Source: CAYXVJ01 sp964558445
GTDB lineage: Bacteria > Bacillota > Clostridia > Saccharofermentanales > Fastidiosipilaceae
DNA: 23,297 bases
Direction of reading: 5' to 3'
NCBI GenBank assembly: GCA_964558445.1
Contig: CAZLEA010000029.1
Location: 1-23,297, forward strand
Positions 14,933 to 23,247 of the stretch are shown here, piece by piece. Within the stretch, counting starts at the first letter, position 1, and every line of letters begins with the position of its first letter. Below the pieces are notes generated by a model, which ran no database searches, was not told where the DNA came from, and was given only the letters and a program-made list of their open reading frames with translations. The position numbers were made by a program, and so were the translations under genes.

Positions 14933-15865
14933 TCAGATGATTCCTTCCTTTCGTACTAACTTAGAGAAGCTGTTACTTGCAAAGAGGAGCGCCAGGCTGA
15001 CCACGCTTTTCAGCATACTAATTGCCGTTGATACGGAATAAACAGGCGGTTTACTTGTTGCCAGGTTATATACATAGAGATCTAGTACTTGTATTGTTTC
15101 GCGATTCCAAGCGTTCTGGAAAACGAAATATTGCTCCATTCCATTGTTCAAGAAGTTTGAAATGTTAAGTAGCAAGAGCACGAAGAAGGTAGGTAGTAAT
15201 CCGGGAATCGTAATGTGTCGGATACACTGTATTCTAGTTGCACCATCGATGCGGGCGGCTTCATAGAGCATTTCGTCGATGCTACTGATTGCAGCGATAT
15301 ACATAATCGCAGCCCAGCCCAAATTCTTCCATGTAAGCCATAGCCACATCTTCAGCCAAATGTGTTCGCTCGACTTCATGAAATCGATCGGTTGAGAGAT
15401 GATACCCCAATTCATAGCGACGCTGTTTATCATGCCGTTGTTGCTCATTAATAGGAAAGCCACCGAATAGACGAGAATCCAACTGATGAAATTCGGAATA
15501 GTCGTTACGGTTTGAACGAATTTTTTGTAGCGCAAAAAACGGATTTCATTTAACATTATGGCGAAAATCATCGGTAACCATGAGAAGGCAAGCGATATGC
15601 CGCTCATGGCAAACGTGTTTCTCAATACTTGAAGCGTTTGGCGCAGGTAAGATCTGTTTTGGAAAAGCAGCTTAAACCATTTTAGACCAACGAACGAATC
15701 TCGGGAGAAAGGTAACGGTGGTTGATAATCAAAAAAAGCATAAATCCAACCATACAGCGGGTAATAAGAAAAAATGGCGACCATAACTAAAAAGGGCAGG
15801 ATGAGTAAAAATTCTTTATATCCCTGTTTCTTTCTCATATTCGTTTGATTTGTTGAATTTGCCAT
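14933..15865 (-). CDS. Carbohydrate ABC transporter permease (LplB/UgpA type)
   Basis: A 310-residue inner-membrane permease with about six hydrophobic segments, starting with FLLILPFLVMVAIFSYYPLY (19-38), the usual first segment of LplB-type proteins. The EAA loop is EMLYEAARIDGATRIQCI. It forms the channel with the following LplC-type permease. It is the first gene of the transporter operon, beginning about 200 bp downstream of the AraC regulator's stop. The start at 15865 has only a weak GAGATAG ribosome site, with GGCGG further upstream; a downstream start at Met10 (MRKKQGYKEF) would also give a plausible N-terminus. Confidence 0.88.
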   Translation of the reverse strand: MANSTNQTNMRKKQGYKEFLLILPFLVMVAIFSYYPLYGWIYAFFDYQPPLPFSRDSFVGLKWFKLLFQNRSYLRQTLQVLRNTFAMSGISLAFSWLPMIFAIMLNEIRFLRYKKFVQTVTTIPNFISWILVYSVAFLLMSNNGMINSVAMNWGIISQPIDFMKSSEHIWLKMWLWLTWKNLGWAAIMYIAAISSIDEMLYEAARIDGATRIQCIRHITIPGLLPTFFVLLLLNISNFLNNGMEQYFVFQNAWNRETIQVLDLYVYNLATSKPPVYSVSTAISMLKSVVSLALLFASNSFSKLVRKEGII

Positions 15866-16034
15866 AATCTATCTCAAACCGCCTTTGATTTTATATATAA
15901 ATCATAGCTAGCAGAGCCGAGGCGCACAATGAAGTATTCTCAAATATAATTGATGCAATTGAATTGAATATTGATTAAAAACAATATATTAAAATGAAAA
16001 AAGTGAATCGCATATACAAAGTTAGTATAAAAAA
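15866..16034 (-). promoter_or_regulatory. AT-rich regulatory region before the transporter operon
   Basis: This is the likely promoter and AraC-binding region for the permease, binding-protein and glycosidase operon. Four ATTGA words (starting 15949, 15958, 15963, 15970) and an inverted repeat ATATTG/CAATAT (15968-15973, 15982-15987) are clustered here and might be activator half-sites. No -35/-10 pair with standard spacing was convincing, which would fit an activator-dependent promoter but may also reflect low complexity. Confidence 0.35.
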
Positions 16035-16072
16035 GAGCAATGTGACAATCGATGATGCCGGCTGATGTCACA
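16035..16072 (-). terminator. Possible weak terminator overlapping the AraC stop
   Basis: On the minus strand TGTGACA (16072-16066, containing the AraC stop codon) pairs with TGTCACA (16047-16041), and a run of six T follows 6 nt later (near 16035-16030). The 18-nt loop and the gap before the T-run make it an imperfect Rho-independent terminator. It would partly separate the regulator transcript from the transporter operon. Confidence 0.4.
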
Positions 16073-16856
16073 CATCTTTGTTGGTCTGCTCAATATTCTG
16101 CTGCAATTGATATTGGCGAGGTGTATATCCGCAGATTCGCTTAAATTGTCTGTAAAAATGTTCGGTGCTCTTATAACCACATCGTGTGTAAATCTCGGTT
16201 ACGGATAGAGTACCGGTACGAAGCAGTGTTTTGGCTAGATCTATTCGGCTGAGAATAACATCTTCTATGCAGCTCACGCCGAACGCATCCTTGTATGAGG
16301 CGCCCAAGTAACCCGGGCTGATATTGAGCATATCCGCCATAGCTGATAAGGACCAATCTGCTTCCGGGTTAATGTGAATTTGTTTACGCAGATCATGAAT
16401 ATCACGAATTATCGGGGATGTACGAACGGATTCGTTGCTGTCTATCAATTTATATAGCATCAGTTGAAGCAGATTTCGCACAATCGGCTCTTTGTTTCGG
16501 CTATTCACTTGATGTTCCATGACAACCAGACGAAATAAACTGTGTAAGTATGGCGGATTATCGATTTTGAGCGGCTTACCAAAAGGTAAGTCGGAATCGC
16601 TAATAAAACGTTCATCTGTTTGAAACATGATCCAGTCATTGGTGAAGCGCTGATCGTTGGATTCATAGAGAATTGTTTGATGTGGCTCATAAAGAATAAC
16701 AGTGTTCGGCGGACAAGGAATCGCTTGATCGTGCACATAAAAAATAGTTGGTGTTTGGGTCATGAGTAAAAGCCAATAATCCAGCCCCTCTGGGATATCA
16801 AATCGAAAGTCACCACGATGTGTCGCGTCATATTCTGCATAAACAATCTCAATCAT
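16068..16856 (-). CDS. AraC-family transcriptional regulator
   Basis: A 262-residue regulator with an N-terminal cupin-like ligand-binding domain (about 1-140) and a C-terminal double helix-turn-helix (about 165-255). The second HTH shows the family signature TEIYTRCGYKSTEHFYRQFK (220-239) followed by GYTPRQY (243-249). The ATG at 16856 follows AAGGATGAG. It is encoded directly upstream of, and in the same direction as, the oligosaccharide transporter and glycosidase genes, so it most likely activates them in response to a glycan or released sugar. Rhamnose/arabinose-type AraC proteins have the same layout, but the effector cannot be read from sequence. Confidence 0.92.
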   Translation of the reverse strand: MIEIVYAEYDATHRGDFRFDIPEGLDYWLLLMTQTPTIFYVHDQAIPCPPNTVILYEPHQTILYESNDQRFTNDWIMFQTDERFISDSDLPFGKPLKIDNPPYLHSLFRLVVMEHQVNSRNKEPIVRNLLQLMLYKLIDSNESVRTSPIIRDIHDLRKQIHINPEADWSLSAMADMLNISPGYLGASYKDAFGVSCIEDVILSRIDLAKTLLRTGTLSVTEIYTRCGYKSTEHFYRQFKRICGYTPRQYQLQQNIEQTNKDV

Positions 16857-16939
16857 ATTCTCATCCTTAACAAAACATATGAAATATTACGGTTAAGCCC
16901 ATTATCTGCAGGCAACCGATTACTGCAATGCATGATGCA

Positions 16940-17446
16940 TTAGTCCAATAAACTCTTAACGATTCTAGCCGGATTCCCTGCTGCAAGATGATAATCCGGT
17001 ACATCCTTGGTGACGACAGAACCGGCTCCGATGATCGCCCCTCTGCCAATCGTAACACCGGGTAGAATAATCACTCTAGCGCCAATCCACGCATGCTCTC
17101 CGATTACCACCGGCTTGATGTCCGTGTAGCCGGAGAATTGCTTCGTCTCTTGGTCAAATTTGTGATTCGTTGTGTATATCAGGCAGTCCGGTCCCATCAT
17201 GACGTGTTGGTTGATAATCGTGCCTTTGGATACCAGGGAGTTGACGCCAACACTGGCATGGCTTCTTAGTACCACGCCCTCGTGTACGATTGCGCCATTC
17301 TCGATGTTCGCAACATCTTCTACTTCTGCAATGTGCTTGACCAACCACAAACGAACGCTCTTACCGATACCGCCGAGCGGATAGTAAGAAGTAGGTAGCC
17401 AAGCTCCTATTGTAGCGAGCATAATCTTATAGAATTTCACCGACAT
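16940..17446 (-). CDS. Left-handed beta-helix (hexapeptide-repeat) O-acetyltransferase
   Basis: A 168-residue acetyl-CoA-dependent acyltransferase of the maltose/galactoside acetyltransferase (Maa/LacA, WcaF) family. Hexapeptide repeats run from about residue 50 to 147 (GAIVHEG, VGVNSLVSKG, VVIGEHAWIGARVIILPG, VTIGRGAIIGAGSVV), with proposed catalytic His95 in YTTNHKFD and the C-terminal GNPARIVK. I chose the ATG at 17446 because AAGGAG ends 7 nt before it; the ATG at 17449 is also possible, and a GTG at 17467 would place the ribosome site inside the gene. It is 83 bp upstream of the AraC gene on the same strand. It may acetylate an incoming sugar for detoxification or a cell-surface glycan; the substrate is unknown. 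An inverted repeat, AATGCAT-G-ATGCATT (16927-16941), overlaps its stop. Confidence 0.85.
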   Translation of the reverse strand: MSVKFYKIMLATIGAWLPTSYYPLGGIGKSVRLWLVKHIAEVEDVANIENGAIVHEGVVLRSHASVGVNSLVSKGTIINQHVMMGPDCLIYTTNHKFDQETKQFSGYTDIKPVVIGEHAWIGARVIILPGVTIGRGAIIGAGSVVTKDVPDYHLAAGNPARIVKSLLD

Positions 17447-17548
17447 CATATATCTCCTTGTTGTCACGACTCAATTATATAACAGGAATAATGTTTGCAG
17501 AAATACGGCTATGACTTCCGGGCATCTGTGACTTATGGAATTCGCTTA

Positions 17549-17568
17549 TTGTATACTTACTTATACAA
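17549..17568. promoter_or_regulatory. Inverted repeat in the divergent intergenic region
   Basis: TTGTATA (17549-17555) and TATACAA (17562-17568) form a perfect 7+7 inverted repeat with a 6-bp spacer, lying between the divergent acetyltransferase and carboxylesterase genes. The size and position fit a dimeric regulator site. TATACT (17552-17557) within it could be a -10 box for the esterase, but no -35 at 16-18 bp was found. Confidence 0.4.
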
Positions 17569-17626
17569 GTGAGTTTGCACAATCGATGCTGATATGTGCT
17601 CTATAAGAAGTGGAGGAGAGACGCCA

Positions 17627-19045
17627 ATGTTAAGAGAAGTTCAAACCGAGAACGGCTGGCTTCGCGGCCTTCCGGCAGCAGATCCCAGGATTACGGCTTA
17701 TAAGGGTATCCCGTTTGCGAAACCGCCTGTAGGTGAGCTTCGCTGGCGAGCTCCGGAACCGGCAGACGATTGGAGAGGTGTTCGTGAGGCCTTTGAATTT
17801 GCCGCGATTCCGATGCAATCCAATCCCGGGGATGGTGATCCCGAATCCCTCTATAACAAGGAATTCCATGTGGATAAGAACTTGCCGATGAGTGAAGATT
17901 GCCTGTATCTGAACGTGTGGACACCTGCGAGAACCGGCGATGAGTTGCTGCCTGTCATGGTCTGGATCTACGGGGGTGCCTTCCAACACGGATACACATC
18001 GGAGATGGAATTCGATGGAGAGCGTATGGCGCGTCGCGGCGTCATCGTCGTTAGCGTCAGTTATCGTTTGAACGTGTTCGGCTTCCTAGCCCACCCCGAC
18101 CTCACGAAGGAGAATCCGCATGGTGTAGCGACGAACTTCGGCTTGCAAGACCAGAAGGCGGGTTTGGCATGGGTACAGCGAAATATAGCGGCATTCGGCG
18201 GTGATCCGAATAACGTAACGCTATTCGGTCAATCGGCCGGTGGCGGTAGCGTGATGGCACATCTGGCATCGCCTGAAGCAGAGGGTCTGTTCCACAAGGC
18301 TATCGTGCAGAGCGCGGGTGGAATTCTGACACACGAACTGTTCGGTCAGAGCATGGAAGATGCCGAGTCACACGGTCAAGCGCTCATGCGACATATCGGT
18401 GTGGAATCGATTGACGAGGCCAGAAGTATTGATGGACCCGCACTCTTCCGCCTGGCACAGGCCTATTTGCCGTTTAGTCTGGTGATTGACGGCACGTATC
18501 TCCCGCATGCGGCCGCCACGACCTTCATCCGAAACGAGCACAAGCAGATTCCACTCATGATCGGTTGTACGAGAAACGAGTTTATCGAGACCTGTGACAT
18601 TGAGGGTATGGAGCCGTTCTCGTATAACAACTTCGAGCTTGGGAATAACTTGATGGCTAGATTAAATGCCGAGCGATCCGGGCCGCCGCTCTATAACTAT
18701 TACTTCGATCCCGAGATTCCGGGGGACGATCACGGTTCCTTCCACTCATCCGAGCTCTGGTTCATGTTTGAGACGCTTGCCAAGTGCTGGCGTCCGTTTG
18801 TGGGTAAGCATTACGATCTCGCCAGATGGATGTGTAACTACTGGACGAATTTCGCCAAGTATAGCGATCCGAACGGTGTTGATGCGGATGGGACGCCGAT
18901 GCCGACTTGGACACCGGAGCGTGCCGATGTGCCTGGACGCATGTTCTTCGGGGATACCTGTGGGATGCAAGAGCGGTATGGAACGAAGCAAGAGCAGGCG
19001 CTGACCGATTACTACTATGCACGTTTGGGCGGAGGAGTTGTTTAG
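17627..19045 (+). CDS. Type-B carboxylesterase/lipase family protein
   Basis: A 472-residue alpha/beta-hydrolase of the carboxylesterase type-B (para-nitrobenzyl esterase) family; it would hydrolyse carboxylic ester bonds in the cytoplasm. Visible features are the oxyanion-hole GGAF (116-119), SEDCLYLNVWTP (89-100), the nucleophile elbow GQSAGG with Ser203, Glu318 in GCTRNEF and His373 in GSFHSSELWFMF, a complete Ser-Glu-His triad. The segment between Glu318 and His373 looks shorter than in most ~490-520-residue members, implying a smaller lid and a more open pocket. The ATG at 17627 follows GGAGGAGAG; an upstream in-frame start at 17594 would include the ribosome site and is rejected. No signal peptide is seen. 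It lies beside the glycan locus, so deacylating plant oligosaccharides is possible but unproven. Confidence 0.9.
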   Translation: MLREVQTENGWLRGLPAADPRITAYKGIPFAKPPVGELRWRAPEPADDWRGVREAFEFAAIPMQSNPGDGDPESLYNKEFHVDKNLPMSEDCLYLNVWTPARTGDELLPVMVWIYGGAFQHGYTSEMEFDGERMARRGVIVVSVSYRLNVFGFLAHPDLTKENPHGVATNFGLQDQKAGLAWVQRNIAAFGGDPNNVTLFGQSAGGGSVMAHLASPEAEGLFHKAIVQSAGGILTHELFGQSMEDAESHGQALMRHIGVESIDEARSIDGPALFRLAQAYLPFSLVIDGTYLPHAAATTFIRNEHKQIPLMIGCTRNEFIETCDIEGMEPFSYNNFELGNNLMARLNAERSGPPLYNYYFDPEIPGDDHGSFHSSELWFMFETLAKCWRPFVGKHYDLARWMCNYWTNFAKYSDPNGVDADGTPMPTWTPERADVPGRMFFGDTCGMQERYGTKQEQALTDYYYARLGGGVV

Positions 19046-19150
19046 TGGCTGTATGTTGGGGTAATGTTTCGGCAGATTAGGGTGTATAGTGATAGAATTC
19101 TTGAAGATCAATTGTACTAGAATAGATGAGCAATCAATTGGAGGTTCTAC

Positions 19151-20974
19151 ATGATATTCGAAGATAAACAAGGTTCGGCCGCATCGGCGGTCCTGGATCG
19201 ATCCGAGGTGGATCCCAAGCAGACATGGGATGTTGAGGCGATCTTCTCGACGGATGAGGCGTGGGAAGACGCGTTTCGCATGATTGATGAGCAGATTCCC
19301 GGTCTCGCTGATTACCAAGGTCGCTTGGGCGAGTCCGCTGCCGTCTTCCTCGAAGCACAGAAGGCGGTAGAGCGTGTGTCGATCGAATTCGGTAAGCTCT
19401 ATGTCTATGCCCACCTGAAGCATGACGAGAACACGGCGAATCCGACCTACATGGCACTGCAATCGCGTGCGATGGCGCTCGGTGCGAAGTTCGGTGCGAC
19501 CGTCTCCTGGATGGAGCCTGAGATGGCCGAATTGTCCGATGAGACGCTGGACGCTTACCTGGCTAGCGGCGAGGAGCTTGGGGTCTACGCTCACATGATC
19601 GATGACCTCAGACGAAATCGCGCACATATCTTGTCCGACAAGGAGGAGAAGCTCCTCGCTCAATTAAGTCCGGTGATTGGGGCATCGTCCGATACCTTTG
19701 GCATCTTGAACAACGCAGACCTTAGCTTCCCTGAGATCGAGGACGAAGACGGAAATACAGTTGAGATCACGCATTCTCGCTATGGCAAGATGATGGAGTC
19801 CAAGGACCGTCGTGTCCGTCGCGAAGCCTTCCAGAAGCTCTATAGCGTTTATGATCAATACAAGAACACGCTGGCAACCACGCTCAGCGGTAGCACGAAG
19901 GGTCATAATATCACTGCTGCAATTCGCGGCTTCGGCTCTGCCCGTGAGCAAGCGCTCTTCTCGAACGCGATTCCGGAGGCCGTACACGAGAACCTGATCC
20001 AGGTCGTCAACGAGAACCTGTCGCTTCTGCATCGCTATGTCGATCTGCGCAAGCGCATCCTGGGCGTAGATGAGCTTCACTCCTATGACCTCTATGTCTC
20101 GCTTCTGCCGGATGTGGATATGAACGTCAGCATCGAAGAGGCAGAAGAGATTGCGCTCGCTGCCCTAGCGCCGCTTGGTGAGGAATATGTTTCTATTGTG
20201 CAGAAGGCGTTTGATGATCGCTGGATTGACTTCGCCGAGAATAGGGGCAAGCGCTCCGGTGCCTACTCGAGCGGTACCTACGGAACACTGCCCTATATTC
20301 TGATGAACTGGCAGGGTACGCTCGATAACCTCTTCACCTTGGTCCATGAGCTAGGTCACAGCGTGCACTCCTACTATTCCAGATCGATGCAACCCTACAT
20401 CTACTCGGGTTATTCCATCTTCTTGGCCGAGATCGCGTCGACTCTAAACGAGAATCTATTGACCGAGTATCTCCTGAGAACGAAGACCGATCCGAAGCTG
20501 CGCGCATTCGTGATGAATCACTACCTCGACGGCTTCAAGGGAACCGTCTTCCGTCAGACTCAGTTCGCCGAGTTCGAGCATCAGATTCATCTGGACGATC
20601 AGAACGGTGTGGCGCTGACGGCCGACTATATGAGCAAGTACTACGGTGAGATGAATCAGCGCTACTATGGTGCCGGCTTAACGGCGGATAGCGAGATCGC
20701 GCTCGAGTGGTCCAGGATTCCACACTTCTACTACAACTACTATGTCTATCAGTATTCCACCGGCTTCAGTGCTGCTACAGCCTTCTTCCAGGCGATTATG
20801 AGCGAGGGCCAGCCGGCAGTCGACCGTTATCTCGGTTTCTTGAAGTCGGGTAGCAGTGCGTATCCGCTGGATGTACTGCGTACGGCCGGACTCGACATGA
20901 GTACGCCCGAGCCTGTCCGCTCCGCGATGCAGGTCTTCGAGCGTTATCTAAATGAACTTGAGGATGTATTGTAA
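19151..20974 (+). CDS. pepF: Oligoendopeptidase F family zinc metallopeptidase (M3B)
   Basis: A 607-residue cytosolic zinc peptidase that degrades oligopeptides of roughly 7-17 residues in characterised PepF enzymes. The N-terminal helical OPF domain (about 20-190) precedes the M3 catalytic domain with zinc motif HELGH (His399, Glu400, His403) and third ligand Glu427 in FLAEIAS. HYLDGFKGTVFRQTQFAEFE and HFYYNYYVYQY, also typical of PepF, follow. The length matches the family (~600). The ATG at 19151 follows TGGAGG. The 105-bp gap after the esterase shows a direct repeat ATCAATTG (19107-19114, 19133-19140) but no firm promoter. The next gene begins at the base after its TAA. Confidence 0.95.
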   Translation: MIFEDKQGSAASAVLDRSEVDPKQTWDVEAIFSTDEAWEDAFRMIDEQIPGLADYQGRLGESAAVFLEAQKAVERVSIEFGKLYVYAHLKHDENTANPTYMALQSRAMALGAKFGATVSWMEPEMAELSDETLDAYLASGEELGVYAHMIDDLRRNRAHILSDKEEKLLAQLSPVIGASSDTFGILNNADLSFPEIEDEDGNTVEITHSRYGKMMESKDRRVRREAFQKLYSVYDQYKNTLATTLSGSTKGHNITAAIRGFGSAREQALFSNAIPEAVHENLIQVVNENLSLLHRYVDLRKRILGVDELHSYDLYVSLLPDVDMNVSIEEAEEIALAALAPLGEEYVSIVQKAFDDRWIDFAENRGKRSGAYSSGTYGTLPYILMNWQGTLDNLFTLVHELGHSVHSYYSRSMQPYIYSGYSIFLAEIASTLNENLLTEYLLRTKTDPKLRAFVMNHYLDGFKGTVFRQTQFAEFEHQIHLDDQNGVALTADYMSKYYGEMNQRYYGAGLTADSEIALEWSRIPHFYYNYYVYQYSTGFSAATAFFQAIMSEGQPAVDRYLGFLKSGSSAYPLDVLRTAGLDMSTPEPVRSAMQVFERYLNELEDVL

Positions 20975-21721
20975 GTGAGACCGAACTATCTGTTTTTTGA
21001 TGCGGATGACACCTTGTTTGATTTCAAGCGCAGTGAGCGCGAGGCGATCAACGTGGTGCTCCGCGAACACGGCCTACCCCTGACGCCGGAGGTGCTCGAC
21101 AAGTATTCGACGATCAATCTCCAACTGTGGAAGGCGCTTGAGCGTAACGAAGTGACGAGGGAGGAGCTCTTCTCCCTTCGCTTCACGCGTTTGATCGATT
21201 ATATACACAAGGAGCACGTCTGGCACAGCGAGTGGGGACTGGATGACTTCGATTGGGATGCGGTCGATGGCATGCACTTCAACGAGCAGTTCCTGAACGC
21301 GCTCGGCCAGCAACACTTCTTGCTTCCCGATGCAGAAGCGGTGATTCAAGACTTGGCCGGAGATTACAAACTCGCCTTGGTGACCAACGGTGTCGGCCAT
21401 GTGCAGAAGAGTCGTCTTGCTGCATCACCGATCGGTGATTGCTTCGAGGCCCTGTTCATCTCCGAGGAGCTTGGGATAGAGAAACCGGATGCGCGCTTCT
21501 TCGACCTGGCATGTGAGGCGCTCGAGATCGAGGATCGTCAGGAGATACTCGTGATCGGCGATTCGCTCACGGCGGATATCAAGGGAGCCAACAACGCGGG
21601 GATCCGCAGCTGCTGGTTCAACCCTTATAATCAGCATCATCCGGAGGGGGAAGGGTCGGCACAGCCCGATTACACCATCCAATCTCTACGGGAATTAGCT
21701 GCCTTGCTCAGCATAATCTGA
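20975..21721 (+). CDS. yjjG: YjjG-type HAD-superfamily 5'-nucleotidase
   Basis: A 248-residue haloacid-dehalogenase-like phosphatase. Motif I is FFDADDTLFDF (Asp9 nucleophile, Asp11), motif II VTNG (136-139), motif III Lys170 in EKPD and motif IV GDSLTADIKGA with Asp196 and Asp201; the helical C1 cap lies between about 16 and 105. The DxTLFDF start and spacing match the YjjG group, which dephosphorylates pyrimidine nucleotides including non-canonical ones. The start is GTG, directly abutting the pepF stop (TAAGTG), with GAGGATG upstream, so translation is probably coupled. Substrate choice in vivo is uncertain, as HAD phosphatases are promiscuous. Confidence 0.88.
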   Translation: MRPNYLFFDADDTLFDFKRSEREAINVVLREHGLPLTPEVLDKYSTINLQLWKALERNEVTREELFSLRFTRLIDYIHKEHVWHSEWGLDDFDWDAVDGMHFNEQFLNALGQQHFLLPDAEAVIQDLAGDYKLALVTNGVGHVQKSRLAASPIGDCFEALFISEELGIEKPDARFFDLACEALEIEDRQEILVIGDSLTADIKGANNAGIRSCWFNPYNQHHPEGEGSAQPDYTIQSLRELAALLSII

Positions 21722-21723
21722 GC
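21706..21723 (+). other. Small hairpin over the HAD phosphatase stop
   Basis: GCTCAG (21706-21711) and CTGAGC (21718-21723) pair perfectly around CATAAT and include the TGA stop. No T-run follows, so termination is unlikely; it may simply be a weak 3' structure between this gene and the dGTPase-like gene 50 bp on. Confidence 0.3.
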
Positions 21724-21774
21724 AGGCTCAGGTCCGGTTAAGTATACCCGGAGCTAAGGTGAGAGGAGCTTGTG

Positions 21775-23247
21775 ATGCATAGAGATGAAGCGCTTGGGCC
21801 TAATAAGAACCTGGCGGAACGCCGGTTCAACTGGACGAATCTGCTCTCGCATGCGCGCAGCCGTCCCTCTCATCACCCGCAGGACTTGGATACAAGGAAC
21901 GTATTTGAGCAGGACTACCATAGAATTATCATGAGTGCGTCGTTTCGGCGCTTGCAGGATAAGACGCAGGTGTTTCCGCTCGATCAATCGGACTTCATAC
22001 GAACGCGCCTGACGCATTCGCTGGAGGTCAGTTCGCTCGCGAGGTCGCTCGGGCAGTTGATCGCACACGAAGTCTATTTCCGCAGTATGGATGCGTCGAT
22101 GACGCCGACCGTCGTGACGGAGATCTGCGATCTGCTCTTGGCAGCAGGTTTACTCCACGATATCGGTAATCCGCCCTTCGGTCACTATGGCGAAACAACG
22201 ATTCGAGATTGGTTCGGAACCAATTTGCCGCTCCTCACATACAAGGGCGTGGCGCTCGATCGCATGCTATCGGATCAGATGCAGGCGGATTTCCTGCATT
22301 TCGAGGGGAACGCGCAGGCGCTTCGCCTGCTCAGTAAGCTGCACTTCCTAGTCGATGAACACGGGATGAATCTGAGTCTGCCAGTCCTATCTACTCTGAT
22401 CAAATACCCGAGACGCTCGACAGAGATCGAAGCCAATAGCCCTGATATCAGCAAGCAGAAGATGGGTTACTTCTATGCCGAAGAGGATCTGTTTCGCCGG
22501 ATCAGCGAGGTGACGGGGACCGGGGCGAGTCGCCATCCCCTGACCTATGTGCTGGAAGCAGCGGACGATATCTCTTATCGTACGGCGGACATCGAGGATG
22601 CGTACAAGAAGCATCACTTCACCTTCGGGCAATTGGAGATGGCGCTAGAGAACAGTAAACGATTGGAAGCGGCTACGCCAAGTGAGCGTTCGATCTACCT
22701 GGCGCAGGTGAAAATCCTAAGTGATCTCCGTGAAGAAGGTCGTGCCCGTAAACTCGACAAGCCGGAGCTCTATGCGATCCAGAATTGGGTGATACGTGTG
22801 CAGAGTCAGTTGATGACAGCTGCCGCTGCGACCTTCTGCGATCACTATGATGCGATTATGGATGGCTTGTATGAGGGGGATATACTCCACGAACCGGATG
22901 GCGGTCTCATGATCGATACCCTCGGCGATATCGCGACCGAGATGGTGTTCCGATCGAGGACCATCATACAGATGGAAGTCTCGGCACATACAATTATCGC
23001 ATCGCTGCTCGACAAGTTTGTGCCGGCCTGTATCTACTGGGATACGGGTGTGGAGCAGACCTCACTGGAGCCGCGCTTGATGGCGCTGGTCTCGGACAAC
23101 TATAAGCAAGCCTATTTCAATTACAGCAAGGATGCGGATGAATCAACGAAGCTCTATCTGCGCCTGCTACTGATTACGGATTATATCTGTGGGATGACAG
23201 ATTCATATGCGAAGGATCTGTATGAGCAGCTGCATGGGATGACGTAG
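21775..23247 (+). CDS. dgt: dGTPase-family deoxynucleotide triphosphohydrolase (HD domain)
   Basis: A 490-residue HD-domain enzyme that splits dNTPs (classically dGTP) into the nucleoside and tripolyphosphate, tuning or cleaning the nucleotide pool. It has the family N-terminus with FRRLQDKTQVFPL (57-69), the metal-binding residues His81 in RTRLTHSLEV, His128-Asp129 in LLHDIGNPPFGHYGE, and a later Asp in LEAADDISYRTADIEDAY. The length agrees with the long Dgt type. I chose the ATG at 21775, 6 nt after GAGGAG; the GTG at 21772 is an alternative adding one residue. It follows the YjjG-type nucleotidase on the same strand by about 50 bp, so the two may be co-expressed nucleotide-handling genes. 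Confidence 0.93.
   Translation: MHRDEALGPNKNLAERRFNWTNLLSHARSRPSHHPQDLDTRNVFEQDYHRIIMSASFRRLQDKTQVFPLDQSDFIRTRLTHSLEVSSLARSLGQLIAHEVYFRSMDASMTPTVVTEICDLLLAAGLLHDIGNPPFGHYGETTIRDWFGTNLPLLTYKGVALDRMLSDQMQADFLHFEGNAQALRLLSKLHFLVDEHGMNLSLPVLSTLIKYPRRSTEIEANSPDISKQKMGYFYAEEDLFRRISEVTGTGASRHPLTYVLEAADDISYRTADIEDAYKKHHFTFGQLEMALENSKRLEAATPSERSIYLAQVKILSDLREEGRARKLDKPELYAIQNWVIRVQSQLMTAAAATFCDHYDAIMDGLYEGDILHEPDGGLMIDTLGDIATEMVFRSRTIIQMEVSAHTIIASLLDKFVPACIYWDTGVEQTSLEPRLMALVSDNYKQAYFNYSKDADESTKLYLRLLLITDYICGMTDSYAKDLYEQLHGMT

Noticed and set aside
16025..16047. Minus-strand promoter TTGTCA...TATACT upstream of the transporter operon
   Set aside because: The spacer is only about 13 bp, too short for a sigma-70-type promoter, and TTGTCA lies in the AraC terminator stem.
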